From Loktanella sp. 3ANDIMAR09 (GTDB taxonomy: Bacteria; Pseudomonadota; Alphaproteobacteria; Rhodobacterales; Rhodobacteraceae), in the NCBI RefSeq assembly GCF_001420005.1, contig NZ_LJAK01000005.1:186001-250000 (forward strand): a stretch of 64,000 nucleotides of DNA, in the 5' to 3' direction. Under the pieces are notes generated by a model. It was not told the origin of the DNA and did not search any database. It saw only the letters and a program-made list of their open reading frames with translations. How positions within the stretch are numbered: the stretch's first letter is position 1; each line of letters begins with the position of its first letter. This document shows, one piece after another, positions 60,020 to 64,000 of the stretch. The position numbers and the translations under genes were made by a program.

Positions 60020-60828
60020 CCCTCACACTCGCACAGATGGCGGTCGAGGTCCTGACAACCGCCGACGGTCGCGCCAAGACGGCAGTCAGTCATGCACATG
60101 CAGCGACATGGCGGGCGGCGCGGGCTGCAGGCACGCCCATTGCCATTGGCCGGGCAGCGCCGCCCGACCAGCCGGCCCGCCCCGCCCGGCCAGACCTGCT
60201 TGATCCGCGCGATGTGCCCCAGCGCAAACCCGGCTCTCCGGAAGGGCGGCTGGCCTTGCTGCATGCGGTTGCGCATATCGAACTGAACGCGGTGGATCTG
60301 CACTGGGACATCATCGCGCGGTTTTCCGACACGGCCATGCCCATCGGTTTCTACGACGACTGGGTCAAGGCCGCTGACGAAGAATCCAAGCATTTCAATC
60401 TGATGTGCGACAGACTTGAGGCGCAGGGTTCGCATTACGGGGCCTTGCCCGCCCATGCGGGCATGTGGCGCGCGGCCGAAGACACAGCCGATGACCTGCT
60501 GGGCCGTCTTGCCGTGGTTCCGATGGTGCTCGAGGCGCGCGGTCTGGATGTGACGCCGAACATGATCGAGGTTTTCAAACGCGCAGGCGACAAGGACACG
60601 GTCGCAGCCCTGAACGTGATCTACGCCGAAGAGGTCCACCATGTGTCCTACGGGTCAAAATGGTTCAACTTTCTTTGCGGGCGCGACAACCGCGATCCGA
60701 CGCCCGTATTCCACGGCTTGGTCAGGCGCTATTTCCACGGCGCGCTGAAACCACCATTCAACGAAGAAAAGCGTGCGGAATCAGGGATGCCGCCGGATTT
60801 CTATTGGCCATTGGCGGCTGGATCATGA
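60016..60828 (+). CDS. DUF455 ferritin-like protein
   Basis: A 270-residue protein of the DUF455 family. The helical core has the paired metal-ligand motif pattern of ferritin-like four-helix bundles: EAHIELNAVDLHWD-like sequence (HIELNAVDLHWD at about residue 95), DEESKHFNLM at about 125, VLEARGLDVTP, and YAEEVHHVSYG at about 205. A diiron carboxylate centre is therefore plausible, but the reaction is unknown. It begins with GTG inside the bcp stop, so an oxidative-stress setting is possible. Confidence 0.88.
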   Translation: MTLTLAQMAVEVLTTADGRAKTAVSHAHAATWRAARAAGTPIAIGRAAPPDQPARPARPDLLDPRDVPQRKPGSPEGRLALLHAVAHIELNAVDLHWDIIARFSDTAMPIGFYDDWVKAADEESKHFNLMCDRLEAQGSHYGALPAHAGMWRAAEDTADDLLGRLAVVPMVLEARGLDVTPNMIEVFKRAGDKDTVAALNVIYAEEVHHVSYGSKWFNFLCGRDNRDPTPVFHGLVRRYFHGALKPPFNEEKRAESGMPPDFYWPLAAGS

Positions 60829-60988
60829 TGCAGATTCGCGCGACTTCGGCGTATTCTTGCCCAAGAAATCTAATCGTCACTTAATTTTACCAAAAGCGTT
60901 GCTCCGATGCGTCAGTCTTTGTAAACGATCTTGACGCGGCAAAAAACAATACAGGCAGCTGCGCCGTGGGACAGGTAGGGAGAGACGC

Positions 60989-62299
60989 GTGAGATCACGT
61001 TTGGCGATGGCCGTGCACACACGGCTTGAAAAGAGATTTCCGGAAAAGCGGCTTTTTATTCGCTCGGACACCGAAACCCGTTTCATTCGTCTGCGTCCTT
61101 CTCACCAGCTCGTCGGGTGGAGCGTTGCATCGCTCCTTGTCGGCTGGTCCATCATATCGACCGCCGTGATCCTGATGGACAGTATCGGGGCCGGCAATTT
61201 CCGCGCGCAGGCCCAGCGTGATCAGATCATCTATGAACAGCGCCTGAACGCCCTTTCGACCGAACGCGATGCCCGCGCCGCCGAGGCTGTCGCGGCACAG
61301 CAGCGGTTCAGCTCCGCGCTTGAACAGATCTCGATCATGCAAAGCGCGCTTTTGGAAACCGAAGACAAGCGCCGCGAGCTGGAAACCGGTCTGGACGTGG
61401 TGCAGGCGACGCTGCGCGACACCATGCAGGACGTCAAGGCAACCCGCCTCGAGTTGGAACAGCTGGCCGCCGAGCCAGGATCCGCCGCCGCCGGTGCGGT
61501 GATGTCCGCACAGGCCGACAGCACCGTTGATCTGCTGGCATCCGCGCTGGCCGAAACCGCCGCAGAGCGCGACAAGATCGCCGCCGACGCGCAGTTCGCA
61601 CTGGACAGCGCTGCGGAAACGCAGCTGGAACTGCGGCTCTTGCAGGACCGCAACGACGACATCTTCCGCCAACTCGAAGACGCGATGACGGTATCTGTCG
61701 AGCCGCTGGACAAGATGTTCCGCGCGGCTGGCATGAACCCCGACAACATGATCAGCCAAGTGCGCCGCGGCTATTCCGGGTCCGGCGGTCCTCTGACACC
61801 GCTGTCGTTCTCGACCCGCGGCGGTGCGCCCGATCCGAACGCCGAACGCGCCAACGGCATCCTGAACCGCCTGGACGAAATCAACCTGTATCGCATCGCC
61901 GCCGAAAAGGCGCCGTTCGATACCCCGGTCAAGGCGGCCTACCGCTTTACCTCAGGCTTTGGTCAGCGTTGGGGACGCCTGCATGCGGGCACCGATTTCG
62001 CGGCCCCCGTGGGCACACCGATCTATGCGACGGCCGATGGCGTGGTCACGAACGCTGGCTGGTCGTCCGGCTACGGTCGCCTGATCAAGATCCAGCACGA
62101 GTTCGGGATCGAGACGCGCTATGCTCACCTCTCCGCGATGCGTGTGAAGGTCGGTCAAAGGGTCTCGCGCGGTGAGCGGATCGGTGATATGGGCAATTCA
62201 GGACGGTCTACTGGTTCCCATCTGCATTACGAAGTGCGCGTGGGTGGCACACCCGTCAATCCGATGACCTACATAAGAGCGGGACAAGATGTTTTCTAA
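60989..62299 (+). CDS. M23 family peptidoglycan endopeptidase with membrane anchor and coiled coil (DUF5930/LmdC-type)
   Basis: A 436-residue wall hydrolase. A basic cytoplasmic stretch of about 40 residues precedes one transmembrane helix (about 42-62, LVGWSVASLLVGWSIISTAVIL), then a periplasmic coiled coil (about 70-220). A C-terminal LytM/M23 domain follows, with zinc ligands in GRLHAGTDFAAPVGTP and SHLHYEVR. I start it at the GTG at 60989 with AGGGAGAG upstream; an ATG at 61007 is an alternative. It overlaps the bactofilin gene by 11 bases, and this pairing with a cytoplasmic N-tail matches LmdC-type enzymes that bactofilins recruit. Confidence 0.92.
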   Translation: MRSRLAMAVHTRLEKRFPEKRLFIRSDTETRFIRLRPSHQLVGWSVASLLVGWSIISTAVILMDSIGAGNFRAQAQRDQIIYEQRLNALSTERDARAAEAVAAQQRFSSALEQISIMQSALLETEDKRRELETGLDVVQATLRDTMQDVKATRLELEQLAAEPGSAAAGAVMSAQADSTVDLLASALAETAAERDKIAADAQFALDSAAETQLELRLLQDRNDDIFRQLEDAMTVSVEPLDKMFRAAGMNPDNMISQVRRGYSGSGGPLTPLSFSTRGGAPDPNAERANGILNRLDEINLYRIAAEKAPFDTPVKAAYRFTSGFGQRWGRLHAGTDFAAPVGTPIYATADGVVTNAGWSSGYGRLIKIQHEFGIETRYAHLSAMRVKVGQRVSRGERIGDMGNSGRSTGSHLHYEVRVGGTPVNPMTYIRAGQDVF

Positions 62300-62804
62300 A
62301 TCCAAGATCAACGAACCTGGCCCCAAGGCCGACACCGCCGCGCCTGCACCTGCAAGCCCCGCACCAGCGTCGTCCAGCAGCGATTACAAATCGCCCACCC
62401 CCGCCAAGGCCAAGCCGCCGGCATCCATCCTGTCGTCCGACCTGCTGGTCACCGGCAACATGAAAACCAGCGGTGATGTGCAGATCGAAGGTCAGGTCGA
62501 GGGTGACGTGCATGCCCACCTGCTGACCGTCGGCGAAGGCGCCACCGTCAAAGGCGAAGTGATCGGCGACGATATCGTTATTCATGGCCGCATCATCGGT
62601 CGCGTGCGCGGTCTGAAGGTGCGCCTGACATCGACAGCCCGTGTCGAGGGTGACATCATCCACAAGACAATCGCCATCGAATCCGGTGCCCACTTCGAAG
62701 GCTCGGTTCAGCGTCAGGACGACCCCCTGGCTGCCGGTGGCAAGGCTGCGAAAATGCCGACCGCTGCGCCCAAGGGTGCATCCGGGGACGCCGACAAAAG
62801 CTGA
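62289..62804 (+). CDS. Bactofilin
   Basis: Cytoskeletal protein of 171 residues that polymerises without nucleotides and organises envelope enzymes. A disordered Pro/Ala/Ser-rich N-terminus (about 1-45) is followed by a right-handed beta-helix core with regular repeats such as SGDVQIEGQVEGDVHAHLL, and the family's GRIIGRVRG segment. A basic-acidic tail ends the chain. It overlaps the M23 gene by 11 bases. A rho-independent terminator lies at 62831-62864. Confidence 0.95.
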   Translation: MFSKSKINEPGPKADTAAPAPASPAPASSSSDYKSPTPAKAKPPASILSSDLLVTGNMKTSGDVQIEGQVEGDVHAHLLTVGEGATVKGEVIGDDIVIHGRIIGRVRGLKVRLTSTARVEGDIIHKTIAIESGAHFEGSVQRQDDPLAAGGKAAKMPTAAPKGASGDADKS

Positions 62805-62830
62805 TCCTTGACGCAGGATCATGATCCCTC

Positions 62831-62864
62831 ACGGGCCACGTCTTATCGGACGCGGCCCGTTTTC
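62831..62864 (+). terminator. Rho-independent terminator of bactofilin
   Basis: ACGGGCC (62831-62837) pairs with GGCCCGT (62854-62860), with a weaker inner stem GTC/GAC, followed by TTTTC. Its end abuts the proposed GTG start of the next gene. Confidence 0.75.
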
Positions 62865-64000
62865 GTGCCGGACTTTGCGCGAGATGGCAGACGTGGCTGG
62901 ATTTTGGCTGCGGGTGTCCTGGCTTCGTCGATGGGGTTCATCGACGGCACGGTCGTCAGTATTGCCATTCCCGCGATTCGCGCATCGCTTGGTGCGACGC
63001 TTGATCAGGCCACCTGGATCAACAACGCCTATATGCTGACATTGTCGGCCCTCATCCTGACCGGTGGGGCCTATGGAGACAGGTTCGGTCTGGCGCGGGT
63101 CTTCTCGCTTGGTGTCGGGTTGTTCCTGATGACCTCGCTTCTCTGCGCTGTGGCACCGACCCCGGACCTGCTGATCGTCGCACGATTGGCCCAGGGCGTG
63201 GGTGCAGCCCTGATGGTGCCGGGCTCATTGGCCATGATTTCGCGGGCCTACCCCCGCGAACAGCGCGGACGCGCAATCGGCATCTGGGCCGCAGCATCGG
63301 GCCTGACAACTGCTGCGGGGCCGATCGTAGGCGGGCTTTTGCTTTCGTCCGGTGCCCCAGAGGCCTGGCGCGGTATCTTTGCGATCAACCTGCCGCTTGG
63401 CCTTGCGACGCTGTTTCTGGTCTGGCGGGCGGTCAATGCCGACCCGCGCCGCCAGGGCGAACCGGTCGATATCGCGGGCGCGGTGCTGGCGATCACCGGA
63501 CTGGGCCTGCTGGCCTGGACACTGACCCATCTGGAGGGGAGCAATGACACCCGCCTGACGGTCCTGACCGGCGTGGCAGGCTGTCTGGTCCTCGCGGTGT
63601 TTCTGGCCCAGCAACGTCGCGCAGCGGCCCCGATGATGCCGCTGTGGATGTTCCGCAACCGGACGTTTTCGGCGGCGAATGCGTCGACCTTTCTATTGTA
63701 TTTCGGCATGTCGGCGATCCTGTTCTTCTTGCCGATGCTCACCGTGGCGGGTTGGGGTCTGACGGCCTTTCAGACGATCTTTGCCTTTGGGCCGATCACC
63801 TTGTTCATCGCGGCGTTTTCCACCCGGTTCGGCAAGATGGCGGACCAGCACGGTGCCGGTCCCCTGATCACCGGCGGATCAGCGCTGGTCGCGGTCGGCT
63901 ATGCGGGCCTTGCACTGGTGATCCCGTCCCAGAATTTCTGGCTGGGGGTTTTGCCGACCATGGGGGTCGTCGGACTGGGCATGAGCATGGTCGTAGCTCC
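62865..64000 (+). CDS. DHA2-type MFS drug efflux transporter (3' end beyond window)
   Basis: An open reading frame running from a GTG at 62865 to the window edge without a stop. It encodes at least 378 residues with many hydrophobic segments. Motif A is in GAYGDRFGLARVFSLG. The start of the permease is VLASSMGFIDGTVVSIAIP, typical of the EmrB/QacA (14-TM) family, and RLAQGVGAALMVPGSLAM is motif C-like. The exact start is uncertain: the frame also allows an ATG at 62937 or TTG upstream. The GTG lies directly after the bactofilin terminator. The substrate is unknown. Confidence 0.85.
   Translation, partial: MPDFARDGRRGWILAAGVLASSMGFIDGTVVSIAIPAIRASLGATLDQATWINNAYMLTLSALILTGGAYGDRFGLARVFSLGVGLFLMTSLLCAVAPTPDLLIVARLAQGVGAALMVPGSLAMISRAYPREQRGRAIGIWAAASGLTTAAGPIVGGLLLSSGAPEAWRGIFAINLPLGLATLFLVWRAVNADPRRQGEPVDIAGAVLAITGLGLLAWTLTHLEGSNDTRLTVLTGVAGCLVLAVFLAQQRRAAAPMMPLWMFRNRTFSAANASTFLLYFGMSAILFFLPMLTVAGWGLTAFQTIFAFGPITLFIAAFSTRFGKMADQHGAGPLITGGSALVAVGYAGLALVIPSQNFWLGVLPTMGVVGLGMSMVVA

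Overview
This window is chromosomal core sequence from an alphaproteobacterium of the family Rhodobacteraceae (Roseobacter group or a close relative). Three things support this: the high GC content; the protein families (DUF5930-type M23 peptidase with bactofilin, fused indolepyruvate oxidoreductase, GTA-type lysis genes, a DUF1127 peptide); and the gene order trpD-ung-trpC-moaC-moeA-lexA-comEC-gltX-gltA, which I regard as typical of the family from memory. No rRNA, tRNA, CRISPR array, insertion sequence or integrase was recognised, so this is mostly housekeeping DNA with one domesticated-phage island.

Layout. 1-1.6 kb: 3' part of fabI, a LysE exporter and a purine phosphoribosyltransferase. 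1.7-2.9 kb: an aminotransferase. 2.9-13.6 kb: ppiD-trpE, an opposite-strand YibQ-like envelope gene, trpG-trpD-ung-trpC-moaC-moeA and lexA, many linked by ATGA or short overlaps. 13.6-19.0 kb: comEC (reverse), gltX, gltA and an acetyltransferase. 19.0-27.2 kb (reverse): a run transcribed murI, argC, ccmE, then a three-gene lysis cassette (GH108 muramidase, 3-TM holin, XhlA-like peptide), then ccmF, ccmH, an enoyl-CoA hydratase and an Old Yellow Enzyme. 27.4-31.8 kb: a fused indolepyruvate oxidoreductase divergent from a LysR regulator. 31.9-32.0 kb: a strong candidate small RNA. 32.1-38.1 kb: purL, bolA, grxD, zapA with a coiled-coil partner, and transketolase. 38.2-40.3 kb (reverse): DUF808, DoxX and a potassium-channel-like gene. 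40.5-42.8 kb: two GAPDH genes flanking a 47-residue membrane peptide. 43.2-47.8 kb: DUF1127, coaD, a CBS protein, a LysR/mmsA divergent pair and a cupredoxin. 47.8-54.3 kb (reverse): uvrA, lpd, a DUF924 protein and an MFS protein. 54.6-64.0 kb: an HdeA-like/peptidoglycan-binding secreted protein, queA, a giant AsmA-like protein, bcp, a DUF455 protein, M23 peptidase plus bactofilin, and a DHA2 efflux pump cut by the window end.

Regulation visible in the DNA. LexA boxes of the alphaproteobacterial form GTTC-N7-GTTC (read here as GAAC-N7-GAAC) lie in front of lexA and uvrA, giving an SOS link across the window. Both GAPDH genes carry LacI-type palindromes close to GTTA-N-CG-N-TAAC. Both divergent LysR pairs have an inverted repeat between the genes. 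An 18-bp near-palindrome precedes lpd. DUF1127 has a promoter resembling the RpoH stress class. A GGRTATTT...AGAAGA-like element recurs in the same orientation just downstream of three unrelated stop codons.

Most interesting items: the promoter/stem/CCUCCC/terminator sRNA candidate upstream of purL; the gene-transfer-agent-like lysis cassette inside the cytochrome c maturation genes, with an EF-hand loop in its muramidase; the repeated 3'-UTR element; the paired operators at the GAPDH genes; the HdeA-like plus peptidoglycan-binding fusion; and the reverse-strand DUF808-DoxX-channel operon. I found no clear evidence of a wholly new defence or mobile system.
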